Source: Candidatus Omnitrophota bacterium (GTDB lineage Bacteria > Omnitrophota > Gorgyraeia > Aquiviventales > Aquiviventaceae). From it: DNA of 37,128 nucleotides. The notes beneath the pieces were generated by a model. That model did not search any database, was not told the origin of the DNA, and worked only from the letters and a program-made list of their open reading frames with translations. Positions 30,253 to 37,128 of this stretch are shown here, one piece after another; position 1 is the first letter of the stretch; the number at the start of each line of letters is the position of its first letter. The translations under genes and the position numbers were made by a program. The DNA is taken from contig JACQHR010000006.1 in NCBI GenBank assembly GCA_016198905.1, forward strand, positions 1-37,128, read 5' to 3'.

Positions 30253-31248
30253 TCAGAGCCTGGCAGCGAGTTTGGTCGCGAGCCTGAGCGCGTAGCGCAT
30301 CGAGCCGGGATTCGCGATGCCGCGGCCGGCGATATCCAGCGCGCTGCCGTGGTCAGGCGACGTGCGCACAATGGGCAGGCCGAGGCTCACCTGACAGCCC
30401 TGATCGCGCGCAGCCATCTTGAATGGGATCAGACCTTGATCGTGGTAGCTGCAAATGATCGCGTCATACCGCGTCGCGTGCGTGAAGAACCCATCCGCCG
30501 CGAACGGCCCGTCGCATCGAATACCTTGGCGACGCAACCGCCGCAGCGCCGGGATCATGACCGCTTGCTCTTCTCGTCCGCATCGCCCTTCTTCACCCGC
30601 ATGCGGATTGATGCCGCACACCGCAAGCGTCGGCTGCCGGATGTGAAACTGTGTGGTGAGTGCGCTCGCGGTCAGGCGCACCGACCGCTCGAGCAGGGTC
30701 GAAGTCACCGCGCGGCCGACCCGATGAAGAGGAATGTGGCGGGTCAGCAGGACCACGCGCATCGCATCTGAGACGAACATCATCACGACCTCGCGCGCCG
30801 CCATCGCGCGCGCCAGATATTCGGTGTGCCCGACGAACGACGGCTCAACCGCGGCCACCGCCCACTTCGTCACCGGCGCGGTCACCAACCCGTGAATCGT
30901 GCCGGCTCGCCACAGTCGAATCGCTTCCTCGAGATACGTCAACGCTGCGCGCCCGGCATGGGACGAGGATCGCCCGGGCACAAACCGCCGCGACGATCCG
31001 CACTCCACGAAGGTCAGCGCGTGGCCGCGCGCGCGATCCATGCCACCGCGAGGCACCACGCGCCAGCGTGGAAGCCGCCGATGCAGCCGCGCCGCGGTGC
31101 GCTCAAACACCGCGAGGTCGCCGATCACCACCAGGCGTGTCCGGCGGACGGCGTCCGTCGTCAGGGCCTTGAGAATCACTTCAGGCCCGACGCCGCATGG
31201 ATCACCGGCAGTAATTGCGAGAGTCACAGGAGTGTTTCGAGCCGTCAT
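30253..31248 (-). CDS. pdxA: 4-hydroxythreonine-4-phosphate dehydrogenase
   Basis: 331 residues from the ATG at 31246-31248 (MTARNTPVTLAITAGDPCGVGPE), preceded by GGAGA. PdxA oxidises 4-phosphohydroxythreonine in vitamin B6 synthesis. Metal-binding His residues are in VGHTEYLA, SYHDQGLIPFK and the GINPHAGE(E)G block; the C-terminal LPIVRTSPDHGSALDIAGRG is characteristic. In many bacteria surA, pdxA and rsmA lie together, and the same order is kept here. Confidence 0.95.
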   Translation of the reverse strand: MTARNTPVTLAITAGDPCGVGPEVILKALTTDAVRRTRLVVIGDLAVFERTAARLHRRLPRWRVVPRGGMDRARGHALTFVECGSSRRFVPGRSSSHAGRAALTYLEEAIRLWRAGTIHGLVTAPVTKWAVAAVEPSFVGHTEYLARAMAAREVVMMFVSDAMRVVLLTRHIPLHRVGRAVTSTLLERSVRLTASALTTQFHIRQPTLAVCGINPHAGEEGRCGREEQAVMIPALRRLRRQGIRCDGPFAADGFFTHATRYDAIICSYHDQGLIPFKMAARDQGCQVSLGLPIVRTSPDHGSALDIAGRGIANPGSMRYALRLATKLAARL

Positions 31249-31285
31249 GGGAGAGTCTCCGCGCCGCGTACACACGCGTGCGGCG

Positions 31286-32338
31286 TTAGCCTTCAGGCGT
31301 GATGTCGATGTAGGCTTTGCGCTTCAGCTCGGCCATCCATCGGTTGAGGGCGTGTTGAAACTTCTGCTGATACAGTTTCTGATAAATCGCCCGGTGAGCC
31401 TCCATCATGGAGAGGCTCGACGCAGGCCGGCGCTCTTCCACGTTCACGAGATGGAACCCCAACTTGGTGCGAATCGGCTCGGACACCGTGCCGGGTGCCA
31501 GGCTTGATACGACCGCATCGAGTTCGGGCAGCAATTCTCCCGGGGCCACCCAGCCCATCGCGCCGCCGTCTGCGCCGTGCGAGTCCTCGGAGTAGCGCTT
31601 CGCCAGCGCTGCGAAGTCGGCGCCACGGCTGAGCTGCTGCCGGATGTCGCGAATCAGATCGCGCGCCTGCTCCTCTGAACGCGCTTCGGTAACGCGGACC
31701 AGCAGACCCGAGGCTTTCACGCGGTCGCCCGGCTTCTCCAGCTCTGGATGCGCGCCGAGTTCTTGCGCCACTTCTTGAGGGCTCACGACAATCTTTGAGC
31801 CGATGTGGTCATCAATGATGCGGCGGACCATCAGGTGCTGGCGCACGCGCTCTTTCAATTGTTCCTCGGTCAGCCCGGCCTGAGCCAGCGACCGCTGGAA
31901 CTCTTCCTCTGAGCGAGCCTGCGCCTTGAGACGGCCCAACCGCTCAAGGACGTCATCCGTGCCGATCGTGATGCCCGCGCGCTTGGCTTCCTGTAACAAT
32001 AATTGTTGTTCGATGAGGTGGCGCAGCGCGGCGCGGCGCATCTCGCTGGCATCCGGCTTGGCTCCCTCGGATGTCGACGCCGTATCATCCAGGAGCGCGT
32101 TCACCTGCGAGGTGACATCCGCCTCGGTGATGACGCCGTCATTCACCACCGCCACGATGCGATTGACCGTCGCGGCCCACAGTAGTGGACCCCCAATCGC
32201 AAGACAGACGAACCCGCCCATCAAGACATGAGACATGAGACATGAGACTGAAGACCGGAGATTGGAGACCGGAAACCATTGACCGGTCTCTGGTCTCCTG
32301 TCTCCTGTCTCCTGTCTCAAACGGGATATTCTGTTCAT
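31286..32338 (-). CDS. surA: SurA-like periplasmic peptidyl-prolyl isomerase (parvulin type)
   Basis: 350 residues. After the export signal, VNRIVAVVNDGVITEADV is the usual opening of SurA N-domains, and one parvulin domain occupies about residues 200-300 (ARDLIRDIRQQLSRGADFAALAKRYSEDSHGADGGAMGWV... GFHLVNVEERRPA). It should chaperone outer-membrane proteins. The start overlaps the mfd stop (ATGA), but codons 8 to about 35 are made of a GAGACAGG-type repeat ([20 protein letters not shown]). The working signal peptide probably begins at one of the later Met codons (MSHVLMGGFVCLAIGGPLLWA). Only one parvulin domain is present, against two in E. coli SurA. Confidence 0.88.
   Translation of the reverse strand: MNRISRLRQETGDRRPETGQWFPVSNLRSSVSCLMSHVLMGGFVCLAIGGPLLWAATVNRIVAVVNDGVITEADVTSQVNALLDDTASTSEGAKPDASEMRRAALRHLIEQQLLLQEAKRAGITIGTDDVLERLGRLKAQARSEEEFQRSLAQAGLTEEQLKERVRQHLMVRRIIDDHIGSKIVVSPQEVAQELGAHPELEKPGDRVKASGLLVRVTEARSEEQARDLIRDIRQQLSRGADFAALAKRYSEDSHGADGGAMGWVAPGELLPELDAVVSSLAPGTVSEPIRTKLGFHLVNVEERRPASSLSMMEAHRAIYQKLYQQKFQHALNRWMAELKRKAYIDITPEG
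32225..32317. repeat. GAGACAGG/GAGACCGG repeat cluster inside the surA-like gene
   Basis: Successive short units, GACATGA (three copies), GAGACCGGA-like, then GTCTCCT in the opposite orientation (TCTCCTGTCTCCTGTCTCC), give an imperfect inverted structure of about 90 bp. It lies in the 5' coding part of the surA-like gene and keeps the frame. The units match those at 27691-27720. Confidence 0.75.
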
Positions 32339-34350
32339 GTCGTCCCAACCGTCACTCGACTGCGTGAGAGCGGCTCACTCGGTGACACACCCTGACGAAT
32401 GCGACTGACGGCCTCGCGTAATAGGCGACAGTATAGATCAAAACCGACCGCGCTGATATGCCCAGATTGCTCCACTCCCAGCACATTGCCCGCGCCGCGG
32501 ATCTTGAGGTCCTCCATCGCGATCTTGAATCCCGAACCCAGGGCGGTATGCTCCATCATCGTATCGAGCCGCTTGCGGGCTTCGGCGGTCGGCACGCCGT
32601 CTTTCGACAGCACCAGATACGCATAGGCTTTGCGATCGAACCGCCCGACGCGTCCGCGCAGCTGATACAAATCCGCCAAGCCGAACGCTTCGGCGTTCCT
32701 GACGATGAGCGTGTTGGCGTTAGGAATATCGATGCCCGATTCAATGATGGTCGTCGTGATCAGGACATCGATCGAGCCATCCATCAGGGCCAGCATCACC
32801 TGTTCCAGTTCGTGCTCGCCCATTTGCCCGTGGGCCACGCCGATGCGCGCTTCTGGTACCAGCTTCGAGAGCCGCTGCGCGACCTGGCGGATGTTGTGCA
32901 CGCGGTTATGAATGACGTAGACTTGCCCGTTCCGGGCAAGCTCGCGCAGGATCCAGCGGCGCATCGCCTCGTCGTCCTCTTCCACCACGTGCGTGTCGAC
33001 CGGATGGCGATTCTCCGGCGCTGTCGTGATGAGCGACATATCGCGCGCGCCCACCAGCGAGAGATACAGCGTGCGCGGAATCGGGGTCGCGGAAAGGGTG
33101 AGCACATCCATCTGGCTGCGCCATTGCTTGAGCTTTTCTTTATCCTGCACGCCAAAGCGCTGCTCCTCATCCACGATGAGCAGCCCGAGATCATGAAACC
33201 GCAGATCGCCGGACAGGAGCCGGTGCGTGCCGATGACGATGTCGCAATGGCCGCGCGCCACGGCGTCCACGATCGCGCGCTGCTGCGCGTCCGTTTGCAG
33301 GCGGCTGAGCATTTCGATTTGAATCGGAAAGTCCGCCATCCGCTTCGTCAGCGTGCGGTAATGTTGATAGGCGAGAATCGTCGTCGGCACCAGCAGGGCG
33401 ACTTGCGTGTGATCCATGACCGCTTTGAATGCCGCGCGGATCGCGACCTCGGTCTTGCCGTAGCCCACATCGCCCAAGAGGAGGCGATCCATCGGCCGCG
33501 GCTGCTCCATGTCACGCTTGACGTCCATCGTCGCGGTCAACTGATCCGGCGTTTCCCGATACGGAAACGCGGCCTCAAACGTCCGCTGCCACTCATGATC
33601 TTTCGAAAACGCTATCCCGGGCAGCGCAAGGCGTTTGGCCTGGATGTCCAGCAGCGCTTTCGCGTACGTCCATGCGCCCACGTAGGCGTGCGTCTTGGCC
33701 CGCTCCCATGCGGCCCCTCCCAATTTGTGCACGCTGGGCGCGCGCGCGCCGAAGGCCACGTACTTCTGCACGAGATGGAGCTGATCCATCGGCACGTAGA
33801 GCCGGTCGCCATCGGCGTACTCAAGGATCAGCGCGTCTTGCCCGCCCCGGCGCTCATGACTGGCGGGCCTGCCCCGGATGTCGTCTCCCGATGCCCGGGG
33901 CCGGGGCGGCCCGCTGGATTCTGCAAGCGTTTCCCGACCAATGTAGCGACCAATACCATGCTCAAGATGCACAACGTAGTCCCCCTTCCTCAGATCGACG
34001 AACGATTCAAACGGCACATCGGTTGAGGGTCTGGTATGGATGCGGCGCGGCAGGATGACGACCATGGTGTGACGGTCGAGCGTGTCCAGCGTCTTCGGGT
34101 TGAAGCTGCGCATGGAGACCACCCGGGAGCCGTCAAACTCGATGCGCAGCGGCGACTCAAACGTCGCCGGGAACACATCGAGGATGCCGCCGCGATGGGC
34201 GAACTCGCCGGGATTCGCGACCTCATCGGCGCGCTCGTAGTCGCACGCCAGCAGCTGCTCGATGAGCGAATGGAGGGATTGGTGTTGACCGACGTAGAGC
34301 CGACAGTATTCAAACATCAGAGAGAAATGCGAGAGTAGCACAAAGCACAA
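32335..34350 (-). CDS. mfd: Short Mfd-type transcription-repair coupling factor
   Basis: 671 residues, against about 1150 in E. coli. It retains a UvrB-like segment (CDYERADEVANPGEFAHRGG and following), the RNA-polymerase-interacting domain (GDYVVHLEHGIGRY, YADGDRLYVPMDQLHLV), and both translocase lobes: Walker A GDVGYGKTE, DEEQRFG, SATPIPRT, IIESGIDIPNANT, QLRGRVGR. It lacks the first 110 or so residues, the roughly 250 residues between the UvrB-like segment and the RNAP domain, and the C-terminal autoinhibitory domain. The stop overlaps surA (ATGA), so the short C terminus looks genuine. The start is uncertain (ATG at 34348-34350 or 34315-34317) and lies in repeat DNA. A 30-residue Gly/Pro/Arg-rich insert interrupts the RNAP domain. 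Confidence 0.88.
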   Translation of the reverse strand: MCFVLLSHFSLMFEYCRLYVGQHQSLHSLIEQLLACDYERADEVANPGEFAHRGGILDVFPATFESPLRIEFDGSRVVSMRSFNPKTLDTLDRHTMVVILPRRIHTRPSTDVPFESFVDLRKGDYVVHLEHGIGRYIGRETLAESSGPPRPRASGDDIRGRPASHERRGGQDALILEYADGDRLYVPMDQLHLVQKYVAFGARAPSVHKLGGAAWERAKTHAYVGAWTYAKALLDIQAKRLALPGIAFSKDHEWQRTFEAAFPYRETPDQLTATMDVKRDMEQPRPMDRLLLGDVGYGKTEVAIRAAFKAVMDHTQVALLVPTTILAYQHYRTLTKRMADFPIQIEMLSRLQTDAQQRAIVDAVARGHCDIVIGTHRLLSGDLRFHDLGLLIVDEEQRFGVQDKEKLKQWRSQMDVLTLSATPIPRTLYLSLVGARDMSLITTAPENRHPVDTHVVEEDDEAMRRWILRELARNGQVYVIHNRVHNIRQVAQRLSKLVPEARIGVAHGQMGEHELEQVMLALMDGSIDVLITTTIIESGIDIPNANTLIVRNAEAFGLADLYQLRGRVGRFDRKAYAYLVLSKDGVPTAEARKRLDTMMEHTALGSGFKIAMEDLKIRGAGNVLGVEQSGHISAVGFDLYCRLLREAVSRIRQGVSPSEPLSRSRVTVGTT
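33838..33925. repeat. GC-rich palindromic insert within the mfd RNAP-interacting domain
   Basis: The bases encode about residues 142-171 (ESSGPPRPRASGDDIRGRPA...), which have no counterpart in other Mfd proteins between IGRETL and LILEYADGD. They contain complementary GC-rich blocks (GCCCCGGCCCCGGGC, CCGGGGCAGGCCCGCC, GCGCCGGGGCGGGC). This resembles in-frame palindromic elements such as those known in Rickettsia. Confidence 0.6.
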
Positions 34351-34481
34351 TCAAGGCAATCGATGTCGGCAGAAAGCAGACGCCTTCACGACTTGTCTAC
34401 GTGGAATCGATAAGAAACAACCCACGTTCTTCCTGCTTTAATCTTGTACTGTGTGCTTACTGCTTTGTGCTTTCTGCTGGT
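34351..34481. repeat. argS-mfd spacer with GCTTTGTGCTTTCTGC-type repeats
   Basis: The 131-bp gap is AT-richer than its surroundings. It has AGCACAAAGCAC and GCAGAAAGCAG near the mfd start and TGCTTTGTGCTTTCTGC near the argS end, that is, inverted copies of the same short units. The mfd start codon itself lies in one copy. No gene is visible. Confidence 0.55.
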
Positions 34482-36158
34482 TTACATGCGTTGCGGCGCG
34501 CTCACGCCAAGAAGACCTAAGCCGTTGGCGAGCACCGTCCGTGTCGCTTGCACCAGCGCCAGGCGCGCCGCGGAAAGACGTGCGTCCTCGATGACCACGC
34601 GATGTTTCGTATAAAACACGTGGAAGCTTTCGGCGAGCTTGCGCAGATACACGGTGATGCCGTGCGGCTCGAGGGCGGTCGCGCACAGGTGGAGGACCAC
34701 GGGATACTGATACAGCCACCGCATGAGCAGCCGCTCCTCAGGCTCTTGGAGCAAGGTCAGATCAGGAGCCCCCGCGCCCGCCTCCGGTGTCGCCTTGGCC
34801 AGCATGCTGCAGATGCGTGCGTGGGCATATTGAATGTAGTACACAGGATTCTCTTGTGACTGAGACTTGGCCAGGTCCAGATCGAAGTCGAGGTGGCTTT
34901 CCATCGTGCGCATGAGGAAGAAGAAGCGCGTGGCATCGATCCCGACTTCCTCCAGCACTTCGCGAAACGTCACGAACTCGCCCTGGCGCTTCGACATCGG
35001 CACCGGCTTGCCCTTGCGCGAGAGCGTCACCAGCTGGACGATCCGCACGATCAGCCGCTCGGCCGGCAATCCGAGTGCCGTCATCGCGGCTTTGACCCGC
35101 GCGATGTAGCCGTGATGATCCGGCCCCCAAAGGTTCACGACTTGATCGTAGCCGCGCTCGTACTTCCATTGATGGTAGGCGATATCCGGGGCCAGATACG
35201 TGAGTTCCCCATCCCGCTTGCGCACCACGCGATCTTTGTCATCGCCGAATTTCGTGGAGGCAAACCACGTCGCGTCTTCCGAATCATAGAGTGCCCCTTT
35301 GGCGTTCAGCGATGCCAGCGCCGCATCGATCTTGCCCGAGGTGCGCAGCCAGCGCTGGCTGCTCCACTCATCAAACTGCAGGCCGAAGCGATCGAGATCC
35401 TTCTTGATCTCTTCCAGCAGACGCGCCATCCCAAACTCCATGAACGCCGGCAGCGCGTGGGCTTCCGGCTCTTTTACAAAGCGAGCGCCGTATTCTTGGA
35501 TGAACGCTTTCGCCACGTCGTAGACATACGCGCCGTGGTAGCCATCCTCGAGAAACGGCTCGGGCGCGCCCTGCAGCTCGAGATACCGCAGCCGCAGCGA
35601 CCGCCCAAGCATCTCGATCTGGCGACCTTCGTCATTCAGATAATACTCCGTCGTCACGCGAGCACCCTGGGAGCGCAGCAATCGCGCCAACACATCACCC
35701 ACGGCGGCCTGGCGTCCGTGCGCGACACTCAACGGACCGGTGGGATTGGCGCTGACGAACTCGATGTTAACCGAAGGCGCAGGATCGAGCAGGCGCTCCC
35801 CATACCGAGATCCCAGCCGCAGGATCTCCTGGAGCACGTGGGTCAGCACGTGCTGGGACAAGAAGACGTTGAGGAAGCCGCCCTTGGCTTCCACGCGGTC
35901 GATGAGTGTTTCCGCACCCGCCTCACGACAGCAACGCAGAAAGGTTTCGGCCAACGCGTGCGCCACCTGCTGCGGCGGGCACTTGCGCTGTGCGGCGAAC
36001 TTGAAGGCGATCGAGTTGGAGAGGTCGCCGAGCGAGGGGTCTTTCGGAATCTCCCAGCGCGTCGCCGCGGCCGGGAGGCGCGCCGCGTCATCCGCCGAGC
36101 CGGAGCTGGAGAGCGCCTGCTGGAGGATGCGGCTGAGTTGATCTTCGATGAGCGACAT
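34482..36158 (-). CDS. argS: Arginyl-tRNA synthetase
   Basis: 558 residues, normal length. The N-terminal Add-1 domain is followed by the class I catalytic core: VNIEFVSANPTGPLSVAHGRQAAVGD carries the HIGH-type motif and PMSKRQG the KMSKS-type motif. The DALR anticodon-binding domain forms the C terminus (PVVLHLCATALEPHGITVYLRKLAESFHVFY), ending in GLLGVSAPQRM as is usual. It follows rsfS by 16 nt. Confidence 0.97.
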   Translation of the reverse strand: MSLIEDQLSRILQQALSSSGSADDAARLPAAATRWEIPKDPSLGDLSNSIAFKFAAQRKCPPQQVAHALAETFLRCCREAGAETLIDRVEAKGGFLNVFLSQHVLTHVLQEILRLGSRYGERLLDPAPSVNIEFVSANPTGPLSVAHGRQAAVGDVLARLLRSQGARVTTEYYLNDEGRQIEMLGRSLRLRYLELQGAPEPFLEDGYHGAYVYDVAKAFIQEYGARFVKEPEAHALPAFMEFGMARLLEEIKKDLDRFGLQFDEWSSQRWLRTSGKIDAALASLNAKGALYDSEDATWFASTKFGDDKDRVVRKRDGELTYLAPDIAYHQWKYERGYDQVVNLWGPDHHGYIARVKAAMTALGLPAERLIVRIVQLVTLSRKGKPVPMSKRQGEFVTFREVLEEVGIDATRFFFLMRTMESHLDFDLDLAKSQSQENPVYYIQYAHARICSMLAKATPEAGAGAPDLTLLQEPEERLLMRWLYQYPVVLHLCATALEPHGITVYLRKLAESFHVFYTKHRVVIEDARLSAARLALVQATRTVLANGLGLLGVSAPQRM

Positions 36159-36174
36159 GTTGGCGCGACTAACG

Positions 36175-36645
36175 TTAACCGGCTCGCGTCACACCCTCAG
36201 AGGATCCGTGCTGGGGCGGCTTGGCGGAAGGAGTCTCGAGCGACGCGACGGGAACGCGCGGCGCGTCCGCCCAGAGCTCCTCCAGCCGGTAGAACGTCCA
36301 TGCCTGCGGATCGAGCACGTGCACGACCACCTCGCCGCAATCCATGAGCACCCACTGAGGATCATGGCCGAATCCGCGGGAGGCCGAAGGGGTGATGGTC
36401 CCTTCGGTATGCCACACCGACGCGCCCTGCCGGGTGAGCGAGGTTTCGATGTGGTCCTTGATGGCGTCCAGCTGAGGAGTACTGCCGGCCGTGCAGACCA
36501 CAAAGAAGTCCGTCACATCGGAGAGGCCGCGCACGTCCATCACGACGACCCCCTCCGCATGCTTCTCAAGGGCCGCTGTCGCCGCCAGCAGCGCCTTGGC
36601 CTGACTCTCAAGTGCAGGCCCCGTCGCGATCACGCACCCCGGCAT
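36175..36645 (-). CDS. rsfS: Ribosomal silencing factor RsfS
   Basis: 156 residues. RsfS binds uL14 and blocks subunit joining in starvation. KHAEGVVVMDVRGLSDVTDFFVVCTAGSTPQLDAIKDHIE, GHDPQWVLMDCGEVVVHVLDP and FYRLEELWADAP are the conserved blocks. About 25 residues of polar C-terminal tail go beyond the usual end. The ATG at 36643-36645 is used; a GTG a few codons in is possible. It follows the DUF5679 gene by 58 nt. Confidence 0.93.
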   Translation of the reverse strand: MPGCVIATGPALESQAKALLAATAALEKHAEGVVVMDVRGLSDVTDFFVVCTAGSTPQLDAIKDHIETSLTRQGASVWHTEGTITPSASRGFGHDPQWVLMDCGEVVVHVLDPQAWTFYRLEELWADAPRVPVASLETPSAKPPQHGSSEGVTRAG

Positions 36646-36703
36646 GGCACGTAGCGCCGTTGGGGCGGCCGCGAGAAGACACGACCACGTACGGACGAAC
36701 GAC

Positions 36704-36844
36704 TCAGGAGCCGAGAATCCGGTAGAGACCCGTCCCGCAGGTGGGGCACTTGCCTTTCATCGCGTTGCGGCCGTTCTTCATCTTGACCTGCTTGGCGTCC
36801 TTCATTTCTCTCTTCGTCTTGCACTTCACGCAGTACGCCTCCAT
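36704..36844 (-). CDS. DUF5679-type small zinc-ribbon protein (46 aa)
   Basis: ATG at 36842-36844 follows AGGAGG, and TGA is at 36704-36706. The 46 residues start MEAYCVKCKTKREMKDAKQV and have two CxxC pairs (CVKC, CPTC) 29 residues apart, a zinc ribbon. KNGRNAMKGKCPTCGTGLYRI matches the DUF5679 family, whose function is unknown. It is the first gene of the minus-strand operon, behind a strong promoter, with argS and rsfS following. Confidence 0.85.
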   Translation of the reverse strand: MEAYCVKCKTKREMKDAKQVKMKNGRNAMKGKCPTCGTGLYRILGS

Positions 36845-36952
36845 CGGGCCTCCTAGTTGCTTCTCCTGCACCGCTCCCACACGACCGTTCCCATACTCGA
36901 GGATTTCCCATTCCTTCCATCCATCGCGGAATGGGAGGCGAAAGACGCGACA

Positions 36953-36982
36953 AGACTAGCACGCTCTCCTAGGCACTGTCAA
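36953..36982 (-). promoter_or_regulatory. Strong promoter of the DUF5679-rsfS-argS operon
   Basis: On the minus strand: perfect -35 TTGACA (36977-36982), 18-bp spacer, extended -10 TGC-TAGTCT (hexamer 36953-36958). The -35 lies at or next to the presumed end of the flanking IS, so the promoter may be an IS/host hybrid. The leader would be about 100 nt. Confidence 0.65.
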
Positions 36983-37004
36983 CCCCCTGTACTCGTCCAG
37001 TAGA

Positions 37005-37127
37005 TTAGTGACACTGGGCCGATTTCTGTTGTTCCCACTGCTGCACGAACTCCTGCGGCGTCAGATAGCCCAGCGCTTGATGAGGGCGGATCGTGTTGTA
37101 GATCCGTTCCCAGGCGTGCAGCTCCGG
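37005..37127 (-). CDS. C-terminal fragment of a DDE transposase (IS3/IS481 type)
   Basis: The last 40 codons of a transposase run from the window edge to TAA at 37005-37007. The sequence ELHAWERIYNTIRPHQALGYLTP is the hallmark C-terminal segment of rve-domain integrases of the IS3/IS481 group, where the Glu of the DDE triad lies upstream, outside the window. The gene is cut by the window edge, so its completeness is unknown. The IS end would lie between 36977 and 37004. Confidence 0.85.
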   Translation of the reverse strand, partial: PELHAWERIYNTIRPHQALGYLTPQEFVQQWEQQKSAQCH

Positions 37128-37128
37128 A

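Noticed and set aside
27691-32317. GAGACC-type tandem units as a CRISPR array
   Set aside because: Units are 7-9 nt with no spacers of constant length and they lie inside coding frames; no cas genes.
32458-34026. 522-codon plus-strand open frame opposite mfd
   Set aside because: It is antisense to clearly recognisable Mfd motifs; its translation is rich in His/Arg/Gln with no known domain. GC-rich coding DNA commonly leaves such antisense frames open.
34893-36347. 484-codon plus-strand open frame opposite argS
   Set aside because: Antisense to ArgS and RsfS with all their motifs; low-complexity Arg-rich translation.

Overview
The window is a gene-dense stretch from a Gram-negative, GC-rich bacterium. 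The best taxonomic clue is the small basic protein at 4578-4823. It matches the Chlamydiae/Verrucomicrobia small basic protein family (TIGR04137 type), a hallmark of the PVC superphylum. A TIGR04073-type (exosortase-associated) protein, a DUF5679 zinc ribbon and GspA/GspB-like genes fit Candidatus Omnitrophota or a close relative. This placement is inference. The fragment looks like a metagenomic contig: both edges carry pieces that look like insertion-sequence ends, and several junctions coincide with short repeats.

Layout: 1-700 holds a possible IS end and one or two tiny membrane-protein genes. A PilZ protein (minus) diverges from a GspA-like ATPase and a GspB-like protein (plus, 1306-2733). 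From 2775 to 36844 every gene is on the minus strand. Read in transcription order (right to left): DUF5679, rsfS, argS, a short mfd, surA-like, pdxA, rsmA, gatC, a gatA/hisF chimera, hisI, trpE, a GIY-YIG gene, trpG, trpD, trpC, nth, radC, TIGR04073, a THEP1-like NTPase, an EamA half-transporter, an ornithine cyclodeaminase homologue, trpB, trpA, manC-like, ruvX, an M16 peptidase, rpe, a phosphohexomutase, lepA, lepB, a glycine-zipper lipoprotein, pgsA, der, plsY, a SPOR protein, the small basic protein, nnrE and aroB. Many neighbours are coupled by ATGA stop/start overlaps.

Functionally this is mostly housekeeping: aromatic/tryptophan synthesis (aroB, trpEGDC, trpBA, with no trpF in the window), histidine synthesis, phospholipid synthesis (pgsA, plsY), translation (argS, gatC/A, lepA, der, rsfS, rsmA), DNA repair (mfd, nth, radC) and envelope work (surA, lepB, GspA/B, sugar-phosphate enzymes).

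The unusual content is what has inserted into it. A GIY-YIG nuclease gene lies between trpE and trpG in a 393-bp segment with inverted repeats and a flanking ATGA duplication that recreates the stop/start junction. A GAGACCGG-type short repeat lies in frame inside surA and exactly at an in-frame gatA-hisF fusion, which is either a deletion or an assembly join. Other GC-rich palindromes lie in mfd and in front of pgsA, and an interspersed repeat family occupies three intergenic regions. Three genes (PilZ, SPOR, trpB) have promoters whose -10 box is only 9-10 nt from the ATG, suggesting leaderless mRNAs.
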